Of a DNA stretch of 64,000 nucleotides, positions 1 through 14,526 are shown piece by piece. Position numbers and translations under genes: made by a program. The notes beneath the pieces were generated by a model. It saw only the letters and a program-made list of their open reading frames with translations. It had not been told where the DNA came from and ran no database searches. This DNA comes from Ichthyophthirius multifiliis. Its lineage: Eukaryota > Ciliophora > Oligohymenophorea > Hymenostomatida. Within the stretch, counting starts at the first letter, position 1. Each line of letters opens with the position of its first letter. Location of the stretch: positions 1 through 64,000 of the forward strand of contig NW_004086057.1 of the NCBI RefSeq assembly GCF_000220395.1, given 5' to 3'.

Positions 1-24
1 TAATAATAATAATAATAAATAATA

Positions 25-75
<51 letters not shown>
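1..75. repeat. (TAA)n trinucleotide microsatellite
   Basis: Nearly pure TAA/AAT repeat with two single-base interruptions, at the left edge of the window. In this code the repeat could encode polyglutamine, polyasparagine or polyisoleucine, but no gene could be attached to it, so it is listed as intergenic repeat. Confidence 0.9.
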
Positions 76-646
76 CATAATTTATAAATCCAATTAAATC
101 CATAATCATAATAAAAAATAATAATTTTTAAAAAAAAAAAAAAAAAATTTATTATTTTTATAAGAAGATCAAAATATTATTGGAGATAAAATAAGTTAAA
201 CTATAATAGGGGAATATTAAAAACTAACGGATAATAACTTAAAATATTTTATCGAAAAATAACAAAAATGGAATGAATAAATAGAAATTCTAAATCAATA
301 GAATTTAATTTTAAGATAAAAATTAAATTAATAATCTTAAAATTCAAATTCAAATAATTTTATACAATAATCACCGCAAAATTATAATATTTTTTTTCTG
401 TATAAAGTAAATATTTATGTATATAAATATTTGTTAAATTGTATAGGATATTGATAAATTTTAGTCTGATAGAAAAAGAAATAAATAATATATAAAATAG
501 CAAGTAAATAAATATGAAAATGAATAATATTAATAGAAATATTTATTATTAGAATAAAATTAATAAAACTAAGATATAAATGTGACTTGCGATTTTCTTC
601 CATAAAAAATAATAATTTTAGAATATTTTAAATTAAAAAATAATAA

Positions 647-677
<31 letters not shown>

Positions 678-698
678 AATAATTAAGATTATTAAATT
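76..698. other. Intergenic, no supported gene
   Basis: AT-rich sequence with A-runs and short (AAT)n stretches near 640-680. A minus-strand frame is open from an ATG at 603 down to a TGA at 295 under code 6 (about 102 codons, hydrophobic first half). With TGA as the only stop and so little G and C, frames of this length are expected by chance, so it is not called as a gene. Confidence 0.6.
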
Positions 699-2075
699 AT
701 GTTAAATCAAGAAATTAAAAAATAAAATATTACTTAAAAATAATAACAAGATTTATATGGAAATAATAATAATTAAAATTTATAAAGTAATTTGGAAATT
801 CCTTTATGTTTATCAACTTCTTTTTAATAAAATAAAGAATAATAATAAAATTTACAAATTTCTAATAGAAATTTAAGTTAATAGTAAATGGAAGATACCA
901 ATGGCTTAATTTAAATGAAAGAATTATAAAATACTAAATAAATTCAAAACGAATAAATTATTTAAAAAAATAATTAAATATATTAATTAGAATATAATTC
1001 GAAAGAACTTAATAAAACAATTTCCCGTTTGAGAGAAGATATTTAATATTTGGAACAATAAATAAAATTTGTAAATGAAAAAAGTCAAAAGCAAACTGAA
1101 ATTATAAACGAATAAGCTGAAAAAATAAACATTTAAAATAATTTAATTAATGAATAAGTATAAAAAATAAGTGAATTTAAAAACGAGATTAGTTTTTAAG
1201 ATAAAGGATAATAATATAAAAAAGTTATAGAATAAAATGAAAAAATAAAAAAAGTAAAAGCATTTTAATAAAAAAGCGAATAAATAAATTTACAAAATGA
1301 AAAAATTTGGAAAGAATAAAATTTAGAAAAAATAAATCAAAATATTGAATTTATTTTATAAGAATGTGAACTTAAATATTAAAATTTAGAGTTTGAAAAA
1401 AATAAAAGGGAATAAAAATTTTAATATGAGATTTTTCTTTTGAATTAAAAACTTGAAAATATAAATTAAATAAATTAAAGTTTTTTTTTTTTTCTTTTTC
1501 TAATATTTATATTAATTTATTTAAAATAAAAAGATTAAAATATTAAAATTGAGTAATTAAAAAATCAAATAAAAGAAAAAGATAAAGAATTCAAAAAATT
1601 AGAAGAATAAAAATCCAAAATTGAACAAGAGCTAATTTTAATAAAAAAAACTAAAGAATTTTCCCCCAAAAATATTATAGATTCAAACATCGAAAGTCAA
1701 TTAACCGAATAAATAATCGAAGATTACGAAAAAAAAATTAAAATATATAAAAGCACAATAGAAGAATTACAAACAAATCCAATTTAACAAACAAGCAATA
1801 AATTAAAACTTTCCTAACTCACAAAATTATCATCTAACACTAAAAAAGAACATAATTATAGTGAAAATAATGATAAATTTTCTCAATTAAATTCATAATC
1901 ATAAGCAAGTGAATTTTTTTATTCTAATAATTAACAAAGAACAAAAGATTAAACAAAATATTTATATAAAAAATTAAATTAAATGTCTATGGCAACTGCC
2001 TCTATGATGTCTGTAAAACACGATTATTAATCTTTAAAAGAATTAATAAATGGTTCATAATAAATTAAAAAATGA
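699..2075 (+). CDS. Coiled-coil protein (hypothetical)
   Basis: No family recognised. The frame opens at ATG 699 and stays open under code 6 to TGA 2073-2075, about 458 codons if read straight through. The first ~65 residues are Q/N-rich, then a long Lys/Glu/Gln/Leu/Ile heptad-like stretch (for example RLREDIQYLEQQIKF) predicts a coiled coil over most of the protein, and the tail is Ser/Thr-rich (MSMATASMMSVKH). Positions 1480-1533 form a 54-nt GT...AG segment with a T-rich start that looks like an intron; being a multiple of three without TGA, it could also be read through. A downstream ATG at 888 is an alternative start, but the frame is clean from 699. The TOG-like gene follows 181 nt later on the same strand. 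Likely a structural or cytoskeletal protein, by composition only. Confidence 0.8.
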
Positions 2076-2256
2076 TTTAATTTTTATTTATTTTTACAAG
2101 AAAAAAAAAAAAACTTCTATAAATATTATTATATAATATATATATATATATGTATATATATATTTAATTTTTTTCATATAAATTCTTTTAATTAAAAAAA
2201 AAAACACACACATAATATAATTTAAAAAAAAAAAAATAAGATATAAATATATATAA

Positions 2257-3138
2257 ATGGAATAATTAATAGAAGAAAAAAGTCTATAAAGTAATGAAAA
2301 TACAATTCTATTATAAGAATAAGTAAACTACCATTCTTTTGAAGATTTAAATGAAGAGCAACTTTACGAAAATCAATAAAAAGAAGAAAATATCGAAAAA
2401 ATAAAAGAGAATATTCAAAAAGAGATAACGAATAGTGAAAATTGGAAAGAATAATTTAAAGCATTAACAAAAATAAGAATTTTGAATAAAATAAATAAGA
2501 ATTTCCTAAATGATATTTTTCCAGAAATTTTTTAATATTTAATTGTTTTAGCAGATTCTATACGTTCTAGTTTATGCAAAAATGCTCTTTTGTTAATTTC
2601 AGAAATATTCAAAGTAGGCAATTTGAGTCTTTTATAATCTAATTATTTCCCTTGTATTTTAAAAAGAGTATTTGATAAAGCTATTGGAGATAAATCTTTT
2701 TTAAAAAACGAAGCTTTGAATGCTATTTATAATTTAGAAAATAACAAAGAGGCAGTTTATAAGGATAATATAATTGCTTTGTGTGGGTTTTGTGGAGATA
2801 AGAATGCTATTATTTGTGAATTGGCTTGTTAGACGTTATTTAATATTATTAATTTAAATAAAGAATAGGTTTAAGATTTAAATAAAGATAGTTATATGGC
2901 TATGTTGAAAGTTTTGGTGAAGAATTTGAATGGAAAAAGGGCTGTTTTGAAAAAATTTTCGAAATAAATGTGCTTAATTTTCTTTGAAATAAATGGAAAT
3001 AAAGCTTTTTAGTATTTGGAAGTTAAAGAATAGAAAGTTATCAATTCTTGTTTAAGTTAAAAATAAAACGATTTCAAATAATCTTTTAAAGATTTCATAT
3101 AAGAAAAAAAAAAGTAGTAAATTAACATATAAGTGTGA
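2257..3138 (+). CDS. TOG/CLASP-like HEAT-repeat protein
   Basis: Intronless frame of 293 residues from ATG 2257 to TGA 3136-3138. After an acidic Gln/Glu-rich N-terminus of ~65 residues comes an array of amphipathic helices that resembles the CLASP N-terminal TOG fold: 'LIVLADSIRSSLCKNALLLI' matches the family's 'lsD.RSsv...A...l' helix, followed by 'YFPCILKRVFDKAIGDK' and 'ELACQTLFNIINL'. TOG domains bind tubulin dimers and control microtubule growth; single-TOG proteins of the TOGARAM type act in cilia. Here there is only one such domain with a short tail, so it is small for the family. The TOG assignment comes from the helix pattern, and a generic ARM/HEAT protein is the alternative. Confidence 0.7.
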
Positions 3139-3756
3139 TGTATTTTTTTAATGTGTCTAATGCATTTTTTTTTTATTTATTTATTTATATAGAAAAAAAT
3201 TCTAAAAGTTTTTATTTTTTTTTTATTTAAAATTTATTTTTTTGAATTTGAACTATTTGCTTATTTGTATTTTTATTTAATTTATAAAAACTGTCTTTCA
3301 AATTTAAAAAATTTGTCTTTTTAATTTATTCTATATATTTTAAAAATAATTATATCTGATTTTTAATTAATTTATTTGTTCTTTTTTATTTAAAAAAAAA
3401 AATGGTATTTTATCAAATAAATAATTAAATTATTTTATGTTTTAATAAAATACTATTTTTTTTATTGAATAATTTTTCTTTTTCAATCATTTTAGTGTAT
3501 GTCTTTAATTTAATATTTTTTTTGTATTATAAAAAAGATTGTTTATATATGATTCTTTTTAAGTTTATATTATATAAATGTAATTAGATAAAGAAATAAT
3601 ATATTAAATATATATCTTATAAAATTAATTATAAATTTTTTTATAATGTTTATATAAATAATTATTTTTATTATAATATTTTTTATTTAATAATTTATAT
3701 ATTATTAATTATTATAAAAATTTTTTTATTTTATACTAGTAATTACAATAAAAAAA
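3139..3756. other. Intergenic spacer, nothing recognised
   Basis: 618 bp of A/T with T-tracts and ATTTAT motifs between two genes on the same strand. No coding frame with recognisable protein, RNA gene or repeat family was seen. Confidence 0.6.
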
Positions 3757-5898
3757 ATGAAATTTATATTAAAGCATTGTGAATAAATAATTAATAATAA
3801 AAAAAACAATAAAATAATTGATTAAGAAAAATATATAAAATTATTTAATCCAATAAAAGAATTTCATAATGAGAAATTATAAGAAAAAGACACTTTAATT
3901 ATTTTTTAAGATTACAAAAATAATGAAAACAAATTGCAATATTCATATGAAATATTAGAACATGTATATTAAAAATTAGATTTTTATTTAGAAAATGATA
4001 TCATTTATACCATAATCCAAGAAATATATTAAATATATGATTAGAATAAAAAATAAGATTAAAAAAAACAGATTTTAATTAAATACATTTTATTGATATT
4101 ATTAAAAATATATAAAAGTTAAAAATTATATGGGAATAATTTTTTTTTATAATTTAATTAATAAATTCTAAATGATATATACTAACAAGAAGAATATGAT
4201 TTAAACGAAAATATTTAACTAATTTTTTATTATTATTTAGTTCTTACATTTTTAGAAAGCGAATTTAATTATGAAATTATTTCTATTTTAACCGACAACT
4301 TTATTAAATACTGGAAATAATTCTCCTAAATTCAATAATTATTTTAAATTAAGTTTCAAGAAGTTTTTTTGGCAAATTTTATATATAAATTTCATGAATA
4401 AATAATATAAAATTCTTAAGATTTCCTCATTAAATTATTTAATAAATTCTCTAAATTTTACAATGAAAATTAAAATATAGAAATTTCTTTAATATTTCTT
4501 TTTTCATTTTTATATGTAAAAAATAAAATAAAAATATATATATATATATATATATTAATACATAAAATAGAATACAAATAATTAATAGCTTAATTAATAA
4601 ATATAAAATGCATTTTAATAGTTTTATTGTTGTTAATTTATTTAACTGAAACATTCTAAACAGGAGGAATTATTAATATAAATAATTCCATTTTTAATTT
4701 AAAAAAAAAATCATCTTCATTAATAAGAAATAATAATAAAGGAATTTCAATATATTAAAAAATACGCTTTAAGTAATAAATGTAATATTGCAATTAGTTT
4801 ATTAAATGCATTAGTTGAAAATAAAAATATAAGTATTTTATTAAGCGAGAACCATTTTTTTACAGCAAATGAATTGAATTAATATATAAATTTGATAAAA
4901 TATTTATTTTTAGATAACAATAATTTTAAAAACGATTTAGGTTTATTATATAGAATAATCTATTTATATATTAAGTTATATCCCGAAATATAAAACAATA
5001 ATGAACTTTAAATATAGTTAGTTTTTTAATTTAAAGAATTAATTATTTTAAAAAAAAATGAAATATTTTATAATGAAAAAGTATTCATATATATTAAGTT
5101 ATTTTTTTATTTAAAAAATAAAATAAAAAAGATTATTTAAATGATATTCTAATATACTTTTTAATAAAAAAGACTTGAATTATTTTATGTAACAATTGAA
5201 ATTACAATAATGAAATTTCGATAATAAAAAGAATGTAGAGAACTTATTTAAAAAATAATTATTTAATCTTTGGATCAAATCACACCATATTCAAATGAGA
5301 ATGAATTTGATATAAAAAAATACGCTTTTTTATGTAATATTGTGACAAATATGTATTAATAAATGCATTTTATTTAAGTTTATAATGCTTAAAAATAATA
5401 TAATTCTATATAAATTTTAAAATATTTTCTGCCATAAAACTTCCTTTATACGTTTGATAGAGAATAGGTTGACTTTGATTAATTCATTTAAAAAATTTAT
5501 GTAAGATTTTGTAAAATTGCTGTTTAAAATAAAGATGCTTATCTTTTAAAAGAAATAATTATACTAACATAATGCATTAAAAATATAGGGGAAAATTACA
5601 GTCTATTCGTTAGTAGTTTTAGAAATACTTTTTTGTAATTATAAAATATTATTTAAACATTTCATCTAAATTAAATGTTAATTATGGCTACTAAGTATAT
5701 ATACATATATATATTTATTTTTTTAATAAACATATTTTTTTTAATATATAAAATAGTGGACTTTATTATGAAATATACAGAAATCTTTTTTAAAATAATG
5801 AAACAGAAAATTTTAAATAAATAATAAATTAATTTGTAGATTAATATTTTGATTCAGTTTAATATATACATGTATGAAATTAATAAATTAAAATTATA

Positions 5899-5939
<41 letters not shown>

Positions 5940-8900
5940 TATTTATATATGTATTTATATATATGCTTTTTTAAATTTTTACATATTTTAGATTTAAGAA
6001 AATAACTTCTTAGATGTTTATTTGAAGCATTTAGAATATATATAAGACTAAGATATGAAATAATATTTTATATATGTAATTTATGCTTTAGGCAAAAATA
6101 GTGTACATAATTTAGTATGTTTATCTTAAGTAAATAAATCTATAAATATAAAAAATAATTTTAATTAATATTTATATAAAGCCTTTGAAATTTTAAAATA
6201 TAATTAACCTTTTAGCAAAAGAATAAGATATAAATAATAGGAAGCTATTACTAAATTTATTATAAATAATACTATTAGTAATATTTTTAATTATTATATA
6301 TAAATAATTTTTCAAAAAAAGGAAAACGTAAATGTCCATCATATTAAAAGTATAGGTTAGTCTATTATGAATAGTAATAGTTAAGATTTATTTAATATTT
6401 TAAATGATTCATTAAATTTGTTAACTGATTTAGTTATAGAGTAGAATTCTTATAATTTAATTAAAAATTATTATTATTTTAATGGAGTTAATTCATATTT
6501 AGTTTTAGATGAAAAATTGCCTTTTTTAGTTTCAACAGAAAAGGGTTTTTCAATATTTGTTTGTTTAAAATTAGAAAACATATTTAATTACGTCAATTCT
6601 ATGATTATGAGATAAAAAAGAAATATATAATTATTATAAAAAAAAAACCATATAGGCAATGTGATTAACGTAATTGTGAAGAAAACTAAAATAAGAAAAA
6701 TTATTCTTAGTGCATTTTTTCTATTGTATCATCTGAATTTAAATAATTTAAGTTTTTTTTAGAATTAGATGAAGTTTTTTTTATACAATATATATTTTTT
6801 TTGTTATTTTTAATATATTAGAATTAAGTAAATACTAATATTAAAATGATTATTGAATAAGAAAATAATTAATGTATTATTTAATATTAAGGTCTAACAT
6901 TACATGAATGTAATAAATGGAATTTGATATAAATAAATTATTGTGAAAAAAACGATTTAGAGGGTTTTTAAATAAGTATAAATGGAATTGAAAAAAATGT
7001 AATTTTTTAAATTATATTTATTATTATTTGTTTATAAAAAATATAGATTATAGGAAATTAAAATAAAAAATATAAAAAATATATTGAATGTTTCAAAAGC
7101 ATAAATTATTTAAGTTTAGGAGCTAATTTGAAATTTGAAGAAACTAAATATTTTGTAGATGAATAATAATCTTTTTCAGGATTTTTAACATAGTATTCTA
7201 TATTAAATGAATGTATACCAATATAAAAAATAAAGAATAATTTTAATTTATAAGAAACAATCAATGAAATAAACACCTAATATAAAGATTTGGTAATTTC
7301 TTTTTAAAATAATTTTAATTTTTTTTTTAAAAAAAAAAAGATTATAATAAATTTGAATACGAAAAAAAATATACTTTAAAAAAATAATATCAACTTAACT
7401 ATCAGTTAAAGTAAAAAAGAATATACTATAATAGGAGATACTTAAGATGAAAATTCATAGTTAGAATTCCCTATATAACTTACATATAATAAATAAAAAT
7501 CTTTTTCTCTTTAAACGGCTTTTATGAATATTCTTAAAAAAGATGAGTTAAAGAAAGATTTTCAAGCATATAAAATGCACATTAGTGAACTTTCTTAATA
7601 TTAGATGTCTGATTTTATTGAGATTATAATATCATTAGGAGGAATAGATTGTTTTGTGTATTTCTATTACTATATTTTATATTAATAAATTAAAAAAATA
7701 GATTTATATTAGATATGGTCTTATAGATAGAAGATTTCAATTAAGAATAAAAACTTTAAATATGTAGTCTTGTTTTCTAATTAATAAGAAACATAGTTTA
7801 AAAAGATGAAGAAATTCTCTTTTTTTTTGATGAAAATAATTCAAAAGGAATTTAAATTTTAAAAATAATTTTAATAGAAATTATTAAACAAAATAATGTA
7901 TTTAAAAATAATATAAAAATATAAAATGATTAAAAACTAAAAAAAAAAAAAAGTCATGTACAATTTAACTATTCGAAAATTTTAAAAGCTTTATTGAATT
8001 ATCCTTTCCTTTTGAAGATTCAAAATAAGATAGAAAATCTTAAATTTAAAATTAAATAATGTATACTGCTTTATAAGATATATTTATGGTATACTAAATA
8101 TGGACTACTAGTAGTTTTAAAGTGTAAAAAGGGGTATTACATTTCATTATGAATTTTTTAAAACTATAATCTAATATTTTTATTAAACTTATAGTTGAAA
8201 ATAATGGAATGGTAGCTATCTTTTAAAGCTTGTAAATGCACTTTAATGATAAAATATTAAAAAAAAGTATAAATAGTTTAGGAAAAATAAAATATGATTC
8301 AAATGAGATATAAGAAATTAAAAATTAGTTTTTGAATATTTTAAATTATATTTATACATATTTTTTTAGTAAAGAAAATAGTGAAGAATATAAAGAGTTT
8401 TATTACATTAAATTGTTTTAGATTTTAATATAAAATATCTGCTTTTGTAAAACTGGATAATTATAACTTGATTTAATAAAAATACTTCATAAAATTATAA
8501 ATAATAATGAAATTTCTAATTTTTTTTTAACCCTTATTAGATAAGATAAAATTAAAGAAATCGAAAATATTCTTTTTTGTGTTATTTTTAATGCTTAATA
8601 ATTTATCTATAGTATATTAATATAAATATTATTTATTCAATTTTCTTTTAATATATATTTTTTAAAAAAAGACTATTTTTATTATTAAGATAAAGGTTTT
8701 GACGAATTAATTTCGTTATGTTTGTAAATTTAGTTTGAATATTTTGTTAAAAAAAATAATTTTTAATAGTTTATTATTTGGTTATAATAAATAGACTCTG
8801 TTCTTAATAAACATTTACATTAAGAAACTATATGTATATTAATTGAATATTTGAATAAATCTATTGTAGAAAATTGGTTAATTGAATTTCGTTTAATGGT

Positions 8901-11900
8901 TATTCTTTATAAGAGAATTTCTTATTTAAGTTAATAATAATAAAAATTATGATTGCTTGTAATATCAAAAAAGTTTTTACAATTTTATTTGAAAGAAGTG
9001 TACTATTTTTTTAATTATTTCTTTTATTTATTCTTTTTTTCTTTTTAAATTAAGAATAATTAAAGCCTTTAAGATTAATAATAAATTCAAAATTTTCTTT
9101 CTGATCCATATTTTTATTAAATAACTTTGGTTTTATTTAACTTAAAATTTTAAGATTTAGAATAATAGAAAATATATAATGATGCTAATATGGATACATT
9201 AGAATATATTATTCATTTTTTGATTTTAGATGTTGAAAATGGATAATAAATTGTAAAAATAATAAAAAAAAAAATTAAAAATGTTATTTTATATAAAAAA
9301 GGCTGAATAATTAATTTTTGATAAAATAAATTTCTATTTTTAAAAATATATTCTAATCTTATTTAATTAGTTAAATTAATAATAAAAGAAAAAAAATAGT
9401 TAAAACATTTGTATTTTCTAAAAAGAAAATTTAATTCAAGCCTTTTATTTCTTAGAAAAAGTTATTTCTGAAAATATTTTGTTAATAAATTAAAACGAAT
9501 CAAATTTTTAATAACTTTTTGATGTTTATTTAGGTAAAATAATAAAATATAAAAAAGAAAGAAAATTAGTATGTTTTATTTTATTTTTAAATAGATTATT
9601 TTGGAAATAATCTATTAATAATAGAAAATTCATATCCCCCAATTTAAAACTATTAATAAAAATAAAATATAAATACAGAAATCCTTTTTTTTGAACTATA
9701 ATCTATAATATAAGATAAAAAAAATACACTTTTAATAAATGGAGGAATTTTAAGAGCTATAATTAATATTTTATTTAAAGGATTTAGCTAATCAGAAAAC
9801 CCTAATATAAAATATAGGTTTTTTTTTTTTTTATCTTAAAATATTTTTATTTTTTTAAAAAAAAATTTAAATAAAGATATTTAGTAAATTTGAACAGCTT
9901 TTTGGCAAGAGATATAATAAGAAGGGAAGAAACATAGAAAATTAATTAAATACATTTAATAAAATATGATGTAAATCATGAGGAGGATATTTTTATTGAA
10001 AATTTTAAAGATTATGTTCTCGTTTTTTTATTTTAATAATTTTATATATGCAAAAATTATTAATTGATTTAGTAATTTATTTTTAAAACAATTTTAGTTT
10101 GTTTTTAAAATGAAATGATAGAAAAATGGAAATGCTTATATTTTCAAAAGAATTAATATTTTAATTATAATTATTAAAAAACAATAAGTGAAAATATTTA
10201 TTAATTCGTATAAACACTTTAAGAAAGAAAATAAAAATATTCTATTGATATTAGTATTGAAGATGAATTAAATGAATTTATTAATGAAATTAACTATGTA
10301 TTTATTATTTTTAACAAAAATATTAATACATATATTTAATTATTTTTTAGTTAAAAAATATCGAAGATAAAAATTATACATAAACCGTAGAATTATTGTA
10401 TTCTTAATAAAATAATATTTTATAATATGTCGTATAGATTATTAATTATTATATATCAAATTCTGTTCAATTTGTTTAAGAAATTGATTAAATATACTAT
10501 TAACTCAAAAAAGAATAATATTTATAATAAAAAAGCAACCTTATGAATTAAAGCCTAGATCCATACTTTAATGTTAAGGAAAATGTTAGTTTAGCTAACT
10601 TTGAATCACAAAAGAATATTTGTAAAAATGAATTTATTAAAAAAGACTAATTTGATAATTAATAAAAATTTTCAGCTTAAACGATTTGGAAGAACATAAG
10701 TATTTTTTTAATAGCAATAAATTAAATATTTAATTTTCATTAATAAAGAAAAAAGATTAACTAGTGAAAGAGGAATATGGTTTAAATAATAAAATGAATA
10801 AAATAAATGGAAAATAAATAAAGTTACATTATATTTTTTTTACTTTTTTTATTTTTTTTATTTTTTAAGGTTGAAGATTTATATAGAAGGAAATATTTTT
10901 TAAAAAAAGATAAAAAATGGTTTGAAAAATAGTTTTTTGTAGAACCTAAATATTAGAAAAGTTTATATAATAATAATGAAAATCTTTAAAAATAAAAGAA
11001 AATTAAAAAAAGTTTAAGTGAATTATAAATAAAAAAAGTAATATATTTGTTTATTTTTTATAAAAAAATTAAACTAAAATAAAAAAAAGGATGAATAAAT
11101 AAATGAATCTTAAAAAGATATATAATCGCAGGAAAGCGATTTAGAAACAAATTCAAACTATTATAATAAAAACTAATAGGTTTAGCAAAAATAAATTTAA
11201 TCAAGCAAGCAAATATAATATGATATATAGTTTAAGAAAAATTAGCTTAAAGAATTTAAATATAATACTTATTTTAAATAACATGCAGAATAAATTACAT
11301 AAACAGGTGTTATATTTGGACAAATAACAATAGTATAATAATAATAGAACAGTTTTTTTATATTTGAGACAAAATAATTGAAAGAACAAAGCGACTATTA
11401 ATGGAAAGGAGTTGAAAATGAATACATATAGGAATTTAAATAAAAACTTATAAACTTTAATAACATAAAAAAAATTATGTCAAGGAGATATTTATTTTAA
11501 GAAGTTGCTTTTGAAATATTTACAGAAGATAATAAGGTTTATTTTTTTAATATTTACAAATCATAAACCAGAATAGAATTATTTAATTAATTAAAAAAAG
11601 TAATTTTTATTTATATTATTTATCTTTATTTTTTTTTTAAAAAAAAGATAAATAACTAAATTAACATTATTGTAAATAGAAAATAAGAATTTAATAAATC
11701 AAATATTAAAGATGATTGGAAAAAAGGAAAAATCTCAAATTTTGAATATTTAATGTAAATTAATTCCTATAGTGGAAGATCTTTTAATGATTTAGGTTAA
11801 TACCCAGTATTTCCTTGGGTTTTGTCAAATTATAAATCAGTATATAAATAAATATAAAATTTTTGTTTTAAAAAAAAATACAAAACTATTTTTTTTTAGG

Positions 11901-14526
11901 AATAATTAGATTTGGAAAATGAAAACTTTTATAGAAAATTAAATATTCCTATCGGAGCTATAAATAGAGAAAGATTTGTAAATCATTATTTATAAAGATT
12001 TAAAAATTCGACCCCTTTTGATAAAGAAACTTATTTTATGGTTTTATTAAAAATAAATTATGTTAATAATTATTTTTAAAAATATATAGTATGGTACTCA
12101 TTATTCTAATCCTACTATTGTATTGACTTTATTAATGAGGATGGAACCTTTTGCTGGACTTCATTTTAAATAATAGGCTAATAAAGTATATTTTATAAAA
12201 AAAAAAAATTAATAAATAATTTATAGTTTGATAAAGCTGATAGGCTTTTTCATTCTATATAGGAATTATGGGATTCATGTTAAAATAATTCTGCAGATGT
12301 TAAAGAACTTTTACCAGAATTTTATTATTTACCTGATTTTTTATATAATATGTATAACTAAAAAAATAATTATTTATTGGTATTTTTATTTTAATTATTA
12401 ATTTTTAGAAATGACCTTTTTTTGGGAAAAAAATAAGATAATACTTAGGTAGATTAAGTTATTTTACCAGAATGGATTTAAAAATCAACTAATACTCCTG
12501 AAGTAATTTATTAAAAATAAAAAAAAATATAAATATAAATATATATACATAAATAAATAAATAAATAAATAAATAAATATATATATATATATATTTATTT
12601 ATATATATACTTTTAATAGGAATTTATATTTAGAATGAGATAAGCTTTAGAATCGCCCTATGTTTCTTTAAATTTGCATTATTGGATTGACCTTATTTTC
12701 GGAAGTAAATAAAGTGGATAAAAATCTATATAATTTGAAGTAATAAAAATCATTTTTATGTATTTAATTATAATAAAAAAAGAATGTTTTTCATCCTTCT
12801 TCTTATGATTAAAATTTAAATTTAGATGGAATGAATGAATCATTTATTTTAGCTGAAAAAGCAAAAATTTAATTTTTTGGATAAGTTCCTTATAAATTAT
12901 TTGATGAAGATTAAAAGCCAAAAGATGAAAATTACAATTGGCCTAAAATTACCGAATTCGAATTTTATTCAAAACTGGATATCAAATATGAATCTTTAAA
13001 ATGTGAATTTAGTTTAGATGATGTAATATTAACTGATAAATGTAAAAATAAAAAACCAAAATTAATAAATTTTATAATATAAAAGAATAAGATATTATTG
13101 ACTTTTTTTAAAAAAAAAAGATTTCGGATTTATAGAAACTTAAAATGGAAAATCTTCAATAAGAATATTTAAATGTAAATCATGTATTTTTGACAAAGAT
13201 TTTACTAAAAAAAGAGCTTTAATTTAAATAAAAAAAGTATTATTAATTTATTTATTTTTTTTAAAAAAAAATAAGGCTCCAGAACTTAATTTAAAAAAAA
13301 CAATTAAAATATATGATTAATTTATACTCTATATAAATTAAGGAGATGTGTCTATATATATTAAATCAATAAAAGATTAAAAATTTGAAAAAAAATATCA
13401 AACCTAACATAAAAAAATAAGTAAAATTTTAATACTTATTTTATTAGAATTTTAAAAATTATAATAAAGTTCATTGTATAGATATTTGTTAAGATTTCTT
13501 AGTTTGTGGTTCAAAAGATTGTAGAGTTTCTATTTCTACAATAGAAATAAAGAAAAATAATATTCTGGGACCTGAATTAGAATTAAATTCAACTAAAATG
13601 CTTTATGGACATCATAATGAAGTAACAGCTGTGAAAATAAATAAATCTCTTTAAATAATAGTTTCTATAGATTTAGATGGTTTAAAACATATATTTTATA
13701 CGGTATTTTATTTATTTTTTAATAATATAGGATTTGGACTTATTCATTAACTTATGAATTAGAAATTTTTAAATTATTTTAAAATTTAGGAACTTCAAGA
13801 TAATGAATTTATATAATTTTTAGAAATACATGAAATGGGATATATTTTAATAGTTACTTGTTTAAAAAGATTAATTATATTTACGTAAATTTGTCAAAAT
13901 TACATTAAAGTATATTTTATTTTATTTTTAAATAAATAGATTGAATGGGAATAAATTTCTTGAAATAAACCTTTCTTAAATATTTTTAGAAGTAAATGAA
14001 AATATTACTGGTATTACATTTTTATCTAATATTTGTAGTTATATTGTAAATTAAAATAAAATTATATTTTATTTAATTTTATTATTTTAATTATATAAAA
14101 AAGTATATTGGAACATGCCTTGGATCTATTTATTATTTTGACTTTTTTGAAGTTAAAGCTAAAATTGTATAAAATTAAAATATAAATCTCAAAAAATAAT
14201 AATAAGATTAAAATTGTATAACATCATTGTCTTTTCATATTTGTAAAAAAACAATAATTATTAATAAAAAATTAATTTTAAACAAAGATGATAATATAAG
14301 AAGTTTAATAGTTTCTAAAAAAAACGGAGAATTTAACATTATTTAAGAAATAGATAAAAATAGTAATTTTATTTTTAAATATATTAATTTTTATAAATTA
14401 AAAAAAATAAAAAATAGAATAAGCAATATAAAAATTTAAACAATATTCAATAACATAAAAATGAATAAATAATAAATATTTATGTTTATTTTTTTACTTA
14501 TATATATAAATTAAATTTCAAACTGA
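3757..14526 (+). CDS. Giant BEACH-WD40 protein (LYST/neurobeachin-like)
   Basis: Multi-exon gene with an ATG at 3757 and a TGA at 14524-14526, roughly 3,000 residues. BEACH proteins are large scaffolds for membrane traffic, lysosome/vacuole biogenesis and vesicle fission or fusion. The N-terminal two thirds is alpha-helical (ARM-like). Around 6470-7330 is a ConA-like segment (YYYFNGVNSYLVLDEKLPF). A PH-like region at ~11250-11600 precedes the BEACH domain at ~11690-12930, which has the hallmark motifs NSYSGRSFNDLGQYPVFPW, RMEPFAGLHFKQQ, LPEFYYLPDFLYN and LHYWIDLIFGSKQSGQKS. WD40-type repeats follow at ~13460-14170 (DICQDFLVCGSKDCRVSI; LYGHHNEVTAVKINKS). Introns are short, e.g. 4516-4570. The last exon after ~14180 is weakly conserved. 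Whether every exon belongs to a single transcript is inferred from the uninterrupted coding character and the standard family domain order; the exact intron map is not established here. Confidence 0.88.

Noticed and set aside
1-75. Telomere or origin signal at the left edge
   Set aside because: Plain TAA microsatellite; no CCCCAA/CCCAAA-type ciliate telomere repeat seen.
295-603. Minus-strand hydrophobic frame of about 102 codons under code 6
   Set aside because: With TGA as sole stop and so little G/C, frames near 100 codons are expected by chance; no family similarity.
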